DNA from: Cordylochernes scorpioides
Lineage: Eukaryota; Arthropoda; Arachnida; Pseudoscorpiones; Chernetidae
Direction of reading: 5' to 3'
Assembly: GCA_030710605.1 (NCBI GenBank)
Contig: CP092880.1
Coordinates: 21,729,652-21,793,651 of the forward strand
DNA length: 64,000 nucleotides
Both the position numbers and the translations under genes were made by a program. Positions 20,294 through 30,984 of this stretch are shown in pieces. The first letter of the stretch is position 1, and every line of letters starts with the position of its first letter. The notes beneath the pieces are model-generated. The model saw nothing but the letters and a program-made list of their open reading frames with translations. It searched no databases and had not been told where the DNA came from.

Positions 20294-21163
20294 TGTTAAA
20301 ACTATTTTTATAGATCCTTTTCTTTTGTACATAGAATGAAGATCTTAGGTGAAGGGAGACAACGAGCAAGATATCGACATGGTCGGGGAAGCCCCCGCTG
20401 AGACGAGGGGGCAAAGGTCAGCAGCGGGGACGCAGAATCACGTGGACACCCGCGATGTGATTGGTTGTTCTGAGAGCCCCGGGATGTGGTGTCAGTTGGC
20501 AGGATTCCCTTGTTAGAAGCGGAGGGGAAAGTTGAGTTCCCTTGCCAGACGGAGAGACGTCTAAAAGCTATCCTGCAAGCAGCGTCTTGTGGAAGGAAAG
20601 ACGTTAAGCTATCCTGCAAGCAGTGTCTTGTGGAGGGAAAGACGTCAAGCTATCCTGCAAGCAGCGTCTTGTGGAAGGAAAGACGTCAAGCTATCCTGCA
20701 AGCAGCGTCTTGTGGACGGAGAGAACGCATTGGAGTATCCCTCAAGCAGCAGCTTGAGAGCGGAAAAGACACTTAGACAACCAACGAGTCGCGACAATTG
20801 GACATCGCACAAGACAAGCCAAGCCAAGCCAAGCCTGCGACGGTGCTGCCACGAGGTACTGTGTAAACAAACGCTCGACACCCCCCGCCATTTATTTTTG
20901 TCTTCCCTTCCCTAAGACTACTTTAATTTTACTTTACTTTTTTTGCTTAACCTTTTTTATCTGGTTTTTTTAGCTCTGTTTTAATCTTTAAATACAACCA
21001 TAATTCTATATATATATAAGTGTAATAGTTTTTTTTATCCCTTTTGTTTTTAATTTTTAAAATAAATCCTTTTATTATACTGTGCAAGTGTGCATTTATT
21101 TCCCCCATTGTTTTTCCTTTCAGTCGATCACCATTTATTTATTTTTTTAAACGAACACGAACA
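20294..21163 (+). repeat. 5' LTR of the BEL element
   Basis: Contains four 41-bp direct repeats starting at 20567, 20608, 20649 and 20690 (gctatcctgcaagcagcgtc...), probably part of the regulatory or leader region. A (aagcc)n stretch follows near 20817. A tatatataag motif (near 21011-21018) and an aataaa (21061) near the 3' side are candidate TATA and polyadenylation signals, which is inference. Antisense and sense ORFs within the LTR arise from the 41-bp repeat and are not genes. Confidence 0.93.
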
Positions 21164-21181
21164 TTTTGGTGAGCCAGACGT
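21164..21181 (+). promoter_or_regulatory. Putative primer-binding site
   Basis: ttttggtgagccagacgt starts directly after the LTR terminus ACGAACA, where the tRNA primer site is expected. I could not assign the priming tRNA from memory. Confidence 0.5.
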
Positions 21182-21199
21182 GATCGATTTAAAGGAAAT

Positions 21200-24100
21200 A
21201 TGGAGGAAATGGATGCAATTAAAAAGCGCAGAAAAGCCATAAGAGGTACTTTCACTAGAATTATTAATGAAATAAATGGGGAATTTGAAAAGTCTCAAAT
21301 TGATAGGAATGATATTTATTCTAAGTTTAATAGACTAGAGTCTTATTACACGAAACTTGTAGTTCTAAACGAAAAATATCAGGCTTTATTGGTAGTGAAA
21401 GAAGGGATTACAGAGGAAAGTATTGATAAGGAATGCCAAGAATGCGATAAATATGAAGAGGAAAAGTTTGATATTCAACAGAAAGTCAGTGTATTACGGA
21501 ATCCCGATAAAGAAGAAACAATCCCGATTGCTAGCGAGGACACTGTAATAAATGTGAAATTACCAGAGTTAGCCCTAAAAAGCTATGATGGCTCTCTGGA
21601 AGGTTGGTTGCCTTGGTGGGCGCAGTTTTCGAAAATTCACGAAAATAAGAATTTATCCGATAGCGACCGGTTTTTATATTTGCGTCAAGCAATTGTACCA
21701 AATTCAGAAGCCTATCGTGTTGTAGCAAGCTATCCCGTTACAGGCGCCAACTATGCTTTGGCGGTACAAGCCCTACAGGAGCGATTCGGTGACCCGAATA
21801 TACTGACAGAACTATATGTCAGACGTCTATTGAATTCGGTTATATCTAATGTAAAGAAAGAAAATAGAAATTTAAGCAGTTTGTACGACGAACTGAGCAG
21901 TCACCTCCGGTCGTTAGAGACATTGGGCATTGATCCCCAGTTGTCGGGTATTTTTTTATACCCTCTTGTCGAGTCTTCATTACCTTCGGATATTTTGAAA
22001 ATATGGCACAGACATCCTTCTTCGGGTTATGGTCTGGAGTTAGCAAAACGGGAAGAGTCAGATAAAGGGGTTGGAGGAGCTCAAGAAAGGCTAAGGTTAT
22101 TATTGGACTTTCTAAAAGCCGAAGTAAGGAGTGCTCAACGGCTGAAATTTGTGGAAAAAGGCTTTAAGCAGGAGGAACCCTATAAAAGGTCTTACAATGA
22201 TGGGACCAGAACCAGGAGCAATTTCAGACCCGCCACTGTGTCTAGTCTGTTCGGAGGGCGAACTAATATAAAATGTTTCTTTTGTGAAAGAACAAATCAT
22301 GCGAGTCATCAATGCCGCTCCATAATGAAAATGTCTCCGGGAGAGAGAAATGATAAAATCCGTAGTGCCCATCTATGTTTCAAATGCTTAAGAAAGGGAC
22401 ACATACAGAGTCAGTGCCGAGAACAATTGGAGTGCAAAAACTGTGGGAGAAACCACTTGGAAGTTTTATGTGAAGGAAATTCTTCTAACCGGTTAACGAA
22501 ACCGGGAAGAGAGAATCTAAAAGAAAATGCACCTGAACCCATTGCATCGCTTTCTAGTCAAGCCTGCACAGGTCAGGTCTTGCTGATGACCACGGTAGCA
22601 CTGTTAAGAGGCCCAAATGCCTATAGAAGGGTTAGAATTCTCCTCGACAGTGGAAGTCAGTTTTCGTATATCAAACAGTCGTTAGTCTGGAGTATAGGAA
22701 TAGAAAGAAAAGGCGAAATAACTATAGCTAAAAGTCTTTTTGGAGGTAATAAGATTGGTGAAGAAAAGCACGGTAAATTTATGTTAGAATTAGAGAATTT
22801 AGGTAATAAAAGAGATGTGATCCATATTGAGGCGCTGGATCAACGTAAAATTTGCGACGCCATACCACCTTTGCCAAAAGGAGACTGGTTAGAAAAATTG
22901 AAGATTAAGGGCATAATATTGTCTCAGGACAATTTTAAAGGACAAGAGATTGACATATTGATTGGTGCTAACTATCTAGGTATGATTTTGACAGGAAAAA
23001 TAGTTCAAGTTGAAGCAGAATTAACTGCGGTGGAAACGAAATTAGGTTGGACACTAATGGGCAATTCGCCAATTATTGATAGCAATGACAATGTGCAGCA
23101 GACTTTGAATCTGCTAACAACGCGATGCGATTTAAAGGATTTGTGGGATCTAGAAGTACTAGGCATTAGGGATCCTGTTGAAACTTGCTCCAAAGAGACC
23201 AGATATCAGAAAATAAAAGAAAAGTTTATAACAAAAATTAAAAGACAAAGTGATCAGAGATATTCTGTAGGTCTACCTTGGAAGGTAGAAAAGGAGTCAA
23301 TCCCCAGCAATCTTGACATAGCGATAAAAAGGTTAGATATAAGCACTAAGAAAATGACCTCACAGAATAAGTTGACCGAATATAGTCAGATCTTTAGAGA
23401 CTGGCTGACAGAAGGACTCATTGAAAGAGTCGAGGAAAATCCTCTCGAGAGAAGAGGCTATTATTTACCTCACTGCCCTGTGTACAAGATGGAATCTAAA
23501 ACGACGCCCATACGTCCGGTTTTCGATGCTTCTTGTCTAGGCCATAATGGACTATCTTTGAATCAATGTTTAGAAAAGGGACCGAATTTATTGGAAATAA
23601 TCCCTGAAATGATGATAAGATTTCGGGAAAATAAATTTGGAGTCACGGCAGATATAAGAAAAGCATTCCAGATGGTGGCGATTGAAGAATCTGAACGGAA
23701 CTACCTTAGATTCCTTTGGTGGGAAAAGGAGAGCGATAGAAAACTAATAGCTTACAGGCATAAGAGACTTGTATTTGGCTTAAACTGTAGTCCTTTTGTG
23801 CTGAACGCCGTAATAGAATACCATCTTCAATCAATAAGGGGACCACTTGTTCAATGGGCAAAGATTTTAGCTCAATCCTTCTACATGGACAATTGTATTA
23901 CCTCGCTGGAAACAAAGCAGGAAGTGCAGGAATTTCAAAAGGCCGCAATTGGAATTATGGACAGGGCTAAAATGGACTTACGAGAGTGGGAATATTCTCT
24001 AGAGGAAAACCCTGAAAAGGGGACTTGTACAAAAATATTGGGTGTTGTCTGGAATAAAATGGAAGATTCATTAAAATGCGAACTCCCTGACATTTTGAGT

Positions 24101-26449
24101 CTTCAACCCAAATTAACGAAAAGGTTGGTACTGTCCATGGTTCAGCGGATATTTGATCCACTTGGATTTTGCGCTCCAGTATTCTTGCCACCAAAGTTGT
24201 TACTGCAGCGATCATGGGGACTGAAACTAGGTTGGGATACATCTCTACCCGAAAGTATGGCCCAGGAATTTCGAACCTGGTTGGATCAAATAAAATTCAT
24301 AGAGTTAATAAAGATACCGAGATATATGTGGAATGATCTCATTTTCCCTACAGAAGTTCATATCTTTTGTGACGCTAGTCAAATAGGCTATGGAGCTGTA
24401 GCCTATTTAAGGAGCGAAACGGGACGAGAAAATACTCTAACTTTGATTTGGAGCAAAGTCAGATTAGCTCCTATGAAGAGTATTACGATCCCTCGCTTGG
24501 AATTAATGGCCATGGTACTAGGAGCTAGACTAGCCAATGCAATCCAAGCTGCCTTGAAGAGAAAATGTGAAACAACTCTTTGGTCTGACTCTACTACCAC
24601 GCTAAGTTGGATAAAGAAAGAAATTGAGTGGAGAGTTTTCGTGAGAAACCGAGTCAGAGAAATACAGGCCACTACCAATTTGAACGATTGGAGGTTCGTT
24701 CCTAGTCAGTTGAACCCGGCCGATCTTCTGTCTCGAGGTTGCCCTCCAAGCCAGTTTGTGCAAAGCAGATGGTGGGAGGGCCCCGAATGGTTGAAAAAAC
24801 CTAAAGAATTCTGGCCCAATTCAGAGTTCTCGATAAATCCAAAAGAAATAAAGGTTGAAGAAAACATTATGAAAACCAACATTAATTTGAACATCGATTA
24901 TAAAGACTGGATACTGACAAGGAGGTCTAATTACTCTCTCAACATCAGGGTAATGTCCTATGTTTTAAGATTTTTAGGGAAACTTAAAAAACAGTCAACT
25001 GAAACAGGACCTTTGAAAGTTTCAGAATTAGACTTGGCAGAAAAAAAGCTTATCCGAATGATTCAGGAGAAAGGCTCTATAGAGAAATCGAATGCAACCA
25101 AGAGTTTTAAAATATTAAAAAACACTGACGGACTTTGGTGTGTAGAAAGCAAACTTTTACATGGACAGGTCCCAGAAGAATTTAAAACTCCTATCATTCT
25201 ACCAGGCGACCATCCCTTCGTAGAGCAACTTATATGGGAAGTGCACCTGAAGAATGGACATGTAGGGGTGCAATTCATTTTATCAAAGCTGAGAGAGAAA
25301 TTTTGGATAATCAGGGGAAGGAAAACGATAAAGAAAATTATCAGTAAGTGCATTGCTTGCAAGAGACTTAAAGAAAAGTCTCTGCAAAGACCAATGGCAG
25401 CTTTGCCAGAAAACAGAATTGGACTGGGCAAACCCTTCCAAATTACAGGAGTTGATTTATTAGGCCCTCTTCATTTGAAAGAAGGTGGGAAAGTGTGGGT
25501 AGCCGCCTTTACTTGCGCCGTCTATCGCGCTATTCATCTGGAGTTGGTGAAGAGTTTAGAGACAGGAGTCTTCATGATGGCCCTCCATAGGTTTATTTGT
25601 CGGAGAGGGCGCCCCGAGAAAATATATAGCGACAATGGCACCAATTTCGCAAAACTTAATAGAATATTCAAGAGATTGGATTGGACTAGAATTGAAAGGG
25701 AAACCTCAATTAAAAGGATACAATGGATTTTTATCCCTCCTTCCGCTCCTTGGTGGGGAGGATTTTGGGAAAGAATGGTTAGGACAATAAGGGAAATGTT
25801 GATAAAGATGCTAGGTCACAGGAAGCTGAAATATGTACAACTGCAGACTGCCCTTTGTGAAATCGAATCTATCATTAATAATCGACCCCTCACTTATGTC
25901 TCTGAAGACGACAATGATCTAAAACCGTTAACTCCTAATGAGTTTTTACAAAATGGTCCAGAGTCTAGCTTTCCTGAATTTGAAAATTTAAAGCCAGAAA
26001 TGTTGCACACTAGATACAGAGAGTTAGGTCAACTGAAGAGAGAATTGAAGCAGAGATTCTTAAAGGAATATTTAGGCGCGCTGATTCAGAAATCCGAAAA
26101 TATTGATAGAAGACAGTTGAAAGTAGGAGACGTTGTACTGATCGGGCAAGAAAATCTTAAAAGAATGTTTTGGCCTAAAGGGCGAATAGTAAATCTCATA
26201 CCAGGTAAAGATGGAATTGTGAGAGTGGCCCATGTTAAAACATCCACAGGAACCTTGATCAGGGCTCTACAACGCTTACACCCTCTTGAAATATCCTCGA
26301 ATGTTGAGACGATTCAAAAGGACAATTCAAATACCGAACCCCTATCTGAAGCATTTTTAGGAAATAGGCCCAATATTGAATCCAGGGACTCTAGAAATAG
26401 ATATGGTAGGGTAATCAGAAAGCCTGCAAGGTATGACTCGAAGGACTAG
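21200..26449 (+). CDS. gag-pol: BEL/Pao Gag-Pol polyprotein
   Basis: A single intact 1749-residue ORF, with gag and pol in one frame as is usual for this superfamily. N-terminal coiled-coil-rich gag (DUF1759-like; KLPELALKSYDGSLEGWLPW near 114). Three zinc knuckles: CFFCERTNHASHQC (from 359), CFKCLRKGHIQSQC and CKNCGRNHLEVLC (to ~425). Aspartic protease with LLDSGSQ (D~483). Reverse transcriptase with TADIRKAF (D818) and FYMDN (895-898). RNase H with FCDAS (D1058), PRLELMAM (E1101) and WSDST (D1130). Integrase with an HHCC finger (H1349 ... C1384, C1387) and the D,D,E core GVDLLGP (D1419), YSDNGTNF (D1478) and WGGFWERM (E1524). A C-terminal DUF5641-type domain (LKVGDVVLIG ... LQRLHPLE). The second Asp of the YxDD box is Asn. 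ATG 21200 lies 36 bases after the LTR. Possibly still mobile. Confidence 0.95.
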   Translation: MEEMDAIKKRRKAIRGTFTRIINEINGEFEKSQIDRNDIYSKFNRLESYYTKLVVLNEKYQALLVVKEGITEESIDKECQECDKYEEEKFDIQQKVSVLRNPDKEETIPIASEDTVINVKLPELALKSYDGSLEGWLPWWAQFSKIHENKNLSDSDRFLYLRQAIVPNSEAYRVVASYPVTGANYALAVQALQERFGDPNILTELYVRRLLNSVISNVKKENRNLSSLYDELSSHLRSLETLGIDPQLSGIFLYPLVESSLPSDILKIWHRHPSSGYGLELAKREESDKGVGGAQERLRLLLDFLKAEVRSAQRLKFVEKGFKQEEPYKRSYNDGTRTRSNFRPATVSSLFGGRTNIKCFFCERTNHASHQCRSIMKMSPGERNDKIRSAHLCFKCLRKGHIQSQCREQLECKNCGRNHLEVLCEGNSSNRLTKPGRENLKENAPEPIASLSSQACTGQVLLMTTVALLRGPNAYRRVRILLDSGSQFSYIKQSLVWSIGIERKGEITIAKSLFGGNKIGEEKHGKFMLELENLGNKRDVIHIEALDQRKICDAIPPLPKGDWLEKLKIKGIILSQDNFKGQEIDILIGANYLGMILTGKIVQVEAELTAVETKLGWTLMGNSPIIDSNDNVQQTLNLLTTRCDLKDLWDLEVLGIRDPVETCSKETRYQKIKEKFITKIKRQSDQRYSVGLPWKVEKESIPSNLDIAIKRLDISTKKMTSQNKLTEYSQIFRDWLTEGLIERVEENPLERRGYYLPHCPVYKMESKTTPIRPVFDASCLGHNGLSLNQCLEKGPNLLEIIPEMMIRFRENKFGVTADIRKAFQMVAIEESERNYLRFLWWEKESDRKLIAYRHKRLVFGLNCSPFVLNAVIEYHLQSIRGPLVQWAKILAQSFYMDNCITSLETKQEVQEFQKAAIGIMDRAKMDLREWEYSLEENPEKGTCTKILGVVWNKMEDSLKCELPDILSLQPKLTKRLVLSMVQRIFDPLGFCAPVFLPPKLLLQRSWGLKLGWDTSLPESMAQEFRTWLDQIKFIELIKIPRYMWNDLIFPTEVHIFCDASQIGYGAVAYLRSETGRENTLTLIWSKVRLAPMKSITIPRLELMAMVLGARLANAIQAALKRKCETTLWSDSTTTLSWIKKEIEWRVFVRNRVREIQATTNLNDWRFVPSQLNPADLLSRGCPPSQFVQSRWWEGPEWLKKPKEFWPNSEFSINPKEIKVEENIMKTNINLNIDYKDWILTRRSNYSLNIRVMSYVLRFLGKLKKQSTETGPLKVSELDLAEKKLIRMIQEKGSIEKSNATKSFKILKNTDGLWCVESKLLHGQVPEEFKTPIILPGDHPFVEQLIWEVHLKNGHVGVQFILSKLREKFWIIRGRKTIKKIISKCIACKRLKEKSLQRPMAALPENRIGLGKPFQITGVDLLGPLHLKEGGKVWVAAFTCAVYRAIHLELVKSLETGVFMMALHRFICRRGRPEKIYSDNGTNFAKLNRIFKRLDWTRIERETSIKRIQWIFIPPSAPWWGGFWERMVRTIREMLIKMLGHRKLKYVQLQTALCEIESIINNRPLTYVSEDDNDLKPLTPNEFLQNGPESSFPEFENLKPEMLHTRYRELGQLKRELKQRFLKEYLGALIQKSENIDRRQLKVGDVVLIGQENLKRMFWPKGRIVNLIPGKDGIVRVAHVKTSTGTLIRALQRLHPLEISSNVETIQKDNSNTEPLSEAFLGNRPNIESRDSRNRYGRVIRKPARYDSKD

Positions 26450-26591
26450 TGAAAGTACCTGTAGAAAAAAAAAGTGTAATATGTGTATTCTTTTATGTGT
26501 ATTTTATGTAATGTAATAGGCATATCTACTCTTGTGTGTATTGTGTATATATATGCTCTTTTGTCTTATACTTAATTTTGGCTTCTTTCAG

Positions 26592-26611
26592 AGCAAAATT
26601 TTGTGGGAGAA
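26592..26611 (+). promoter_or_regulatory. Polypurine tract before 3' LTR
   Basis: gcaaaattttgtgggagaa directly abuts the 3' LTR TGTT. The ggga-rich end fits a plus-strand primer. Confidence 0.6.
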
Positions 26612-27478
26612 TGTTAAAACTATTTTATAGATCCTTTTCTTTTGTACATAGAATGAAGATCTTAGGTGAAGGGAGACAACGAGCAAGATATCGACATGGT
26701 CGGGGAAGCCCCCGCTGAGACGAGGGGGCAAAGGTCAGCAGCGGGGACGCAGAATCACGTGGACACCCGCGATGTGATTGGTTGTTCTGAGAGCCCCGGG
26801 ATGTGGTGTCAGTTGGCAGGATTCCCTTGTTAGAAGCGGAGGGGAAAGTTGAGTTCCCTTGCCAGACGGAGAGACGTCTAAAAGCTATCCTGCAAGCAGC
26901 GTCTTGTGGAAGGAAAGACGTCAAGCTATCCTGCAAGCAGTGTCTTGTGGAGGGAAAGACGTCAAGCTATCCTGCAAGCAGCGTCTTGTGGAAGGAAAGA
27001 CGTCAAGCTATCCTGCAAGCAGCGTCTTGTGGACGGAGAGAACGCATTGGAATATCCCTCAAGCAGCAGCTTGAGAGCGGAAAAGACACTTAGACAACCA
27101 ACGAGTCGCGACAATTGGACATCGCACAAGACAAGCCAAGCCAAGCCAAGCCCGCGACGGTGCTGCCACGAGGTACTGTGTAAACAAACGCTCGACACCC
27201 CCCCGCCATTTATTTTTGTCTTCCCTTCCCTAAGACTACTTTAATTTTACTTTACTTTTTTTGCTTAACCTTTTTTATCTGGTTTTTTTAGCTCTGTTTT
27301 AATCTTTAAATACAACCATAATCCTATATATATAAGTGTAATAGTTTTTTTATCCCTTTTGTTTTTAATTTTTAAAATAAATCCTTTTATTATACTGTGC
27401 AAGTGTGCATTTATTTCCCCCATTGTTTTTCCTTTCAGTCGATCACCATTTATTTATTTTTTTAAACGAACACGAACA
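26612..27478 (+). repeat. 3' LTR of the BEL element
   Basis: Nearly identical to 20294-21163, including the 41-bp repeats at 26884, 26925, 26966 and 27007. Differences by eye: one T fewer near 26626, c for t near 26922, a for g near 27052, c for t near 27153, c for t near 27323, and small homopolymer or TA-repeat length changes. Confidence 0.93.
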
Positions 27479-27483
27479 ATATA

Positions 27484-27790
27484 TATTTATATAATTTAAA
27501 ACTTGTATCTATGGTTTTAGCTAACATAGGTACAGATATCTTAGGCGATTTAGATCGACAAAGTAAGACAATATCATAGAAGAATGGAATAGTAAAGCGC
27601 GAAAGCAAAGAGCCGTTGGATCATCCGGAAAGAGCAGCACCTCTTAAATCTCTGCCATCAAAGATCTAATGACATCGATAACAAGTTGACGGTCGTGACT
27701 CAACGCCATTAGTGGACAGTCATTGTGGCAGCTCGGAATGCCTATGGGTGGTACAGTGATGCCATGAAGATACCGTTGCCTCTTTGTTGC
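27484..27790. other. Unassigned
   Basis: A 73-codon minus ORF (27644-27865) reads LMALSHDRQLVIDVIRSLMA near its end. It overlaps the SINE head and is not recognised. Confidence 0.3.
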
Positions 27791-27794
27791 CTTT

Positions 27795-28795
27795 ATCAGA
27801 ATCCTACTAGATGGATCGGTGGCGTTTGTATCAAAACCACGTCTTGGGATCGAATCCTGAGGCACTTTTTTTCTTAAAATAGCTTCAATTGTCTTCGAAT
27901 TTTACGCAAGGTCAACCCCACTAGTAATCTACTTATATATTTGCCTTATTCTGTCTGTTTGTCTGTTTGTTAATAACCGAATAAAGCTCTGATACCTTGT
28001 ACTTATGTATATTCAAATAACGAACTGTTTTTTGCATGTGTAAATATTTTATGCAAACTTTTTCAGTATGAAAGATATTTGATACACAGTGACCTTTATG
28101 GATAGGTGCACTGACGTTTGTATCACAACCACGTCTTGGGTTCGAATCCCGGGGCACTTTTTTTTTCTTAAAATAGCTTCAATTGTCTTCGATTTCTTGA
28201 GCAAGGTCAACCCTACCAGTGAATGTTAGTAACCAAATAGAGTAATGACACCTTGTTTATACAAATAGCGAACTGTTCTTTGCATGTGTAAATATGTTAT
28301 ACAAACTTCCAGAAAGAGCAGTCGCAAAACACTATATAGCATATATATCAGGATTTAATAACTCTAAAAAATATTTGATACACAGTGACCTTTATGGATC
28401 GGTTCACTGTCGTTTGTACCAAAACAACGGGATCGAATCCCAGGACACTTTTTTTTCCTACAACTAGCTTCAATGGTCTTCGAATTTTACGCAAGGTCAA
28501 CCCTACTAGTTATTGTTGATAACCAAAAAGAACAATGACACCTTGTATATTCAAACAGCGAACTGTTCTTTGCATGTGTAAACATGTTATACAAACTTCC
28601 AGCAAGAGCAGTCGCAAAACACTATACATGTTTTTCGAGTTTTAATAACTCTGAAAGATATTTGATACACAGTGACCTTTATGGATAGGTGCACTGTCGT
28701 TTGTATCACAACCACGATTCAGGATCAAATCCCGAGGCACTTTTTTTTCTACAAAAAACTTCAATTGTCTTCGATTTCTAGTAATTGTTAGTAAC
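27795..28795 (+). repeat. Tandem SINE-C units (~290 bp, 3-4 copies)
   Basis: Each unit has a tRNA-like head (gtttgtatcacaaccacgtc, then gggttcgaatcccggggcac or a decayed form), a t-rich run, cttcaattgtcttcga, and a gcgaactgttctttgcatgt block. A MITE-A piece (gatacacagtgacctttatg) starts units at 28079, 28376 and 28663, giving periods of 297 and 287 bp. The composite of SINE plus MITE piece has been amplified together. The first unit (27795-28078) lacks the MITE piece and carries a 40-bp insertion (27929-27968). Confidence 0.7.
27929..27968 (+). mobile_element. Helitron 5'-end fragment
   Basis: tctacttatatatttgcctt, then attctgtctgtttgtctg, interrupts the SINE-C unit. It matches the 5' terminus of the Helitron at 36344-36852 (minus strand). 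Only the tip is present. Confidence 0.5.
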
Positions 28796-28799
28796 TAAT

Positions 28800-29174
28800 G
28801 CTTCCTCAATTCTTCAAACTTTGGTTCAAATAAAACATATATAAAGGAAAGTTTTCAACTTCCTCAACAGGCAGCGCACTCAATGTAAAAATGGAAAGAA
28901 ATCCCAAAGGATTAGTGACGTTTAGAAAGAACGTGCGTCAGATAACGTCAGTGACAAGATTACATCACACATGGCAAGAGGAACTGCAATAATGAACAAC
29001 GGTTTACTGAACTTATTCTGTGATGTTATCAACATCAATCAGGTATATAAATAGATGACAGCAGCACCTTCCTTCCTTGGAGCCGTTCCATGTCACACCC
29101 ATGTTTGGGTGGACTCCAGAATCTCAAATCTCTCCACGACTGCCACGAGTTTACAGAACACAACTGATGAATAT
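28800..29174. other. No recognised gene
   Basis: A 62-codon plus ORF (29055-29243) runs into repeat K and is not supported. Confidence 0.35.
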
Positions 29175-29310
29175 CATACACATACAGCTTTATTAAGACC
29201 ATCGGTCTTATACAGATTCAGTACAGAAAGGAAGCATGGGTAGATCTTCTATACTCCAGGCAGCACAGAACCCAACAGCCTACAGGTCCGACACATGTCC
29301 AGTAGCCACA
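29175..29310 (-). repeat. Repeat family K (3' end with AATAAA)
   Basis: In minus orientation it reads ggacatgtgtcggacctgt ... gaatctgtataagaccgatg-gtcttaataaagct. The same ~140 bp is found in plus orientation at 60480-60633. It looks like a transcript 3' end (polyadenylation signal aataaa), probably of a retroelement. Confidence 0.55.
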
Positions 29311-29815
29311 GAATCCACCGTTTATAAGTTAAAGTATCACTGAAAAGACGAGTGTGAAATCAACCGCGTTTCAGTCTTCGTTTTCCTCATCCAAATGGAC
29401 CACGACATTCAGCGATTCTAGTAATCTCCTCCTAACGGTATGTGTTATACAAAAATTATTTAATTTTAAAATTAAAACTTTTAGAACAAACTACTCTGTA
29501 AAGTCGACCAACAGATGCCACCGATTTCCCTTTATAAATCATTGTTGTTGTTTCCCGTTGGCCGGCTCAATTCTTTCTGTAGATATGTAAATATGTAACG
29601 TTTTATTTATTATTTACGCCTCAAGTCACGTACTACTTTCTCAAATTATGTATTCAGTACTTCATTAGCATAATTGAAGAAAATTGTTATTTAAACTGTT
29701 TTATTGTATTTTCCACGACTTCAAACAATACCACAATATCATTGTTAAAACATTCATGTATTCAAACCAAAAGTAAGCTAATAATCTTAATTTTCTTTTC
29801 AACAAAAATATTCAT
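29311..29815. other. AT-rich, nothing recognised
   Basis: No supported feature. Confidence 0.4.
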
Positions 29816-29960
29816 ACACACACAAAAACCTTTATTAGGGATCAAGCCCCATACAGGATTCTCCCAGTATAGCAATTGTTTTAATTGAACATAAATCAAA
29901 TACTATATACAATTCAACATGAGCCCAAAAAAGGAAAACTATTTACACATGTTTCTCATC
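29816..29960 (-). mobile_element. LINE L3 3' end
   Basis: acacacacaaaaacctttat, tagggatcaagccccatac, aggattctccca. Same 3' terminus as at 54557-54885 and 60634-61043, in minus orientation. Confidence 0.6.
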
Positions 29961-30195
29961 ATTCTCACAAAATTTGTATAAATCTATTGTGTCTACTTCT
30001 CACTGTTTCTGACAGCAGGACATAGAGTGATGAAGATTTATTTATGGATTGCTCTATTTTCAAAATGTATTTTTATATAATATATTTGAGTGCATTGTAA
30101 ACTAATTATTGTTTTGTTAAATTTTGTTATAATTTTCTTTTGAATAAATATTTGAAAATATATATTAAAAATTACCATTTAATTTTTACCGTTTT

Positions 30196-30290
30196 TACTA
30201 TTTAGCAACTCTCCGCTAAGAGGACATCTCTCTCTAAAGGACACCTTGGCTCTGTAATTAGGTGTCCTTTACAGGGAGGTTTTACTGTAT
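30196..30290. mobile_element. Fragment of a pogo/Tigger-like MITE
   Basis: Right end tgtcctttacagggaggttt-tactgtata is of the TATACAGTAAAACCTCCCTG type. The left part contains ctaagaggacatctctct. Only one clean terminus is visible. Confidence 0.5.
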
Positions 30291-30605
30291 ATACTAAAAT
30301 GTTGTTTAAGTTTTGTCCATGAGTGTATATTAGGAGGAACAAGAAATAGAAGGAGGGAACCTTGAGAGTGTTCCGAGAGATAGAGTGGCTAGATAACAAC
30401 ATGATTAGAGTATCTGACGGGTTCTTTACCTTTTTTTTTCTTTGTGTCGGCGGCAGGCGTGGTTTCTTATTGTTTGCATGGGCGCCAACTGGCGTCTTCA
30501 ACGACGTCTTATCTTGGGAAGCTGGTGGAGAAGACTTTGATAGAATACTCCATACATAACTGGAATAGGTTGTATTTACAGTAAGGTCATTCAATTCTTA
30601 TTTAT

Positions 30606-30941
30606 ACGAAAAACATAACTCCGCCTTTGCCGATCCCAAGCCTGAATGAAAAAAGGAGGAGAGGGAGCAGTAACAAGGTCACTAAAAAAACCTGGGCTCA
30701 GCTGGCCCGGCTGATAGTACCCTGTAAGGGCTCCTAATCCAGGGATACAGGATGAGCAGCGTTTGTACTCCATGTTAGGAGCGGCTGCACATGGAGTCTG
30801 TTCCTCATGTCAGAGGCGGTCATTTCTTTTGGAGCTAAGTCGGCCTGCCACTGAGTAGTGCTCCCAGTCTTAATGAAAAAGGCAGACGCATACTACTTCA
30901 CCCAGTGTGGAAATAAGAAAGAAGAAGAAGACGAAAAACAT
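30606..30941 (+). mobile_element. L5 retroposon insertion with 11-bp TSD
   Basis: Insert 30617-30930 (314 bp) flanked by acgaaaaacat at 30606-30616 and 30931-30941, perfect. Ends in agaaagaagaagaag. Matches 18695-19003 along its length. Confidence 0.88.
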
Positions 30942-30984
30942 CGCATTTATATTTTAAATATTTATATGGCAATAACGCAACATA

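Larger units (their letters stand above)
20294..27478 (+). mobile_element. BEL/Pao LTR retrotransposon, full length
   Basis: 7185 bp. LTRs of 870 and 867 bp begin TGTTAAAAC and end ACGAACA. The flanks show a 5-bp duplication atata (20289-20293 and 27479-27483), the usual BEL size, though in low-complexity DNA. Internal parts in order: putative primer-binding site, one long gag-pol ORF, purine tract, 3' LTR. By eye the LTRs differ by about four substitutions and a few homopolymer or TA-repeat indels, so insertion is recent. No env-like ORF follows pol. It sits in AT-rich DNA next to no recognisable gene. Confidence 0.95.

Noticed and set aside
20308..20619. Antisense ORF in the BEL LTR (also 26625-26936)
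   Set aside because: Produced by the 41-bp repeats; present in both LTRs because the LTRs are identical there.
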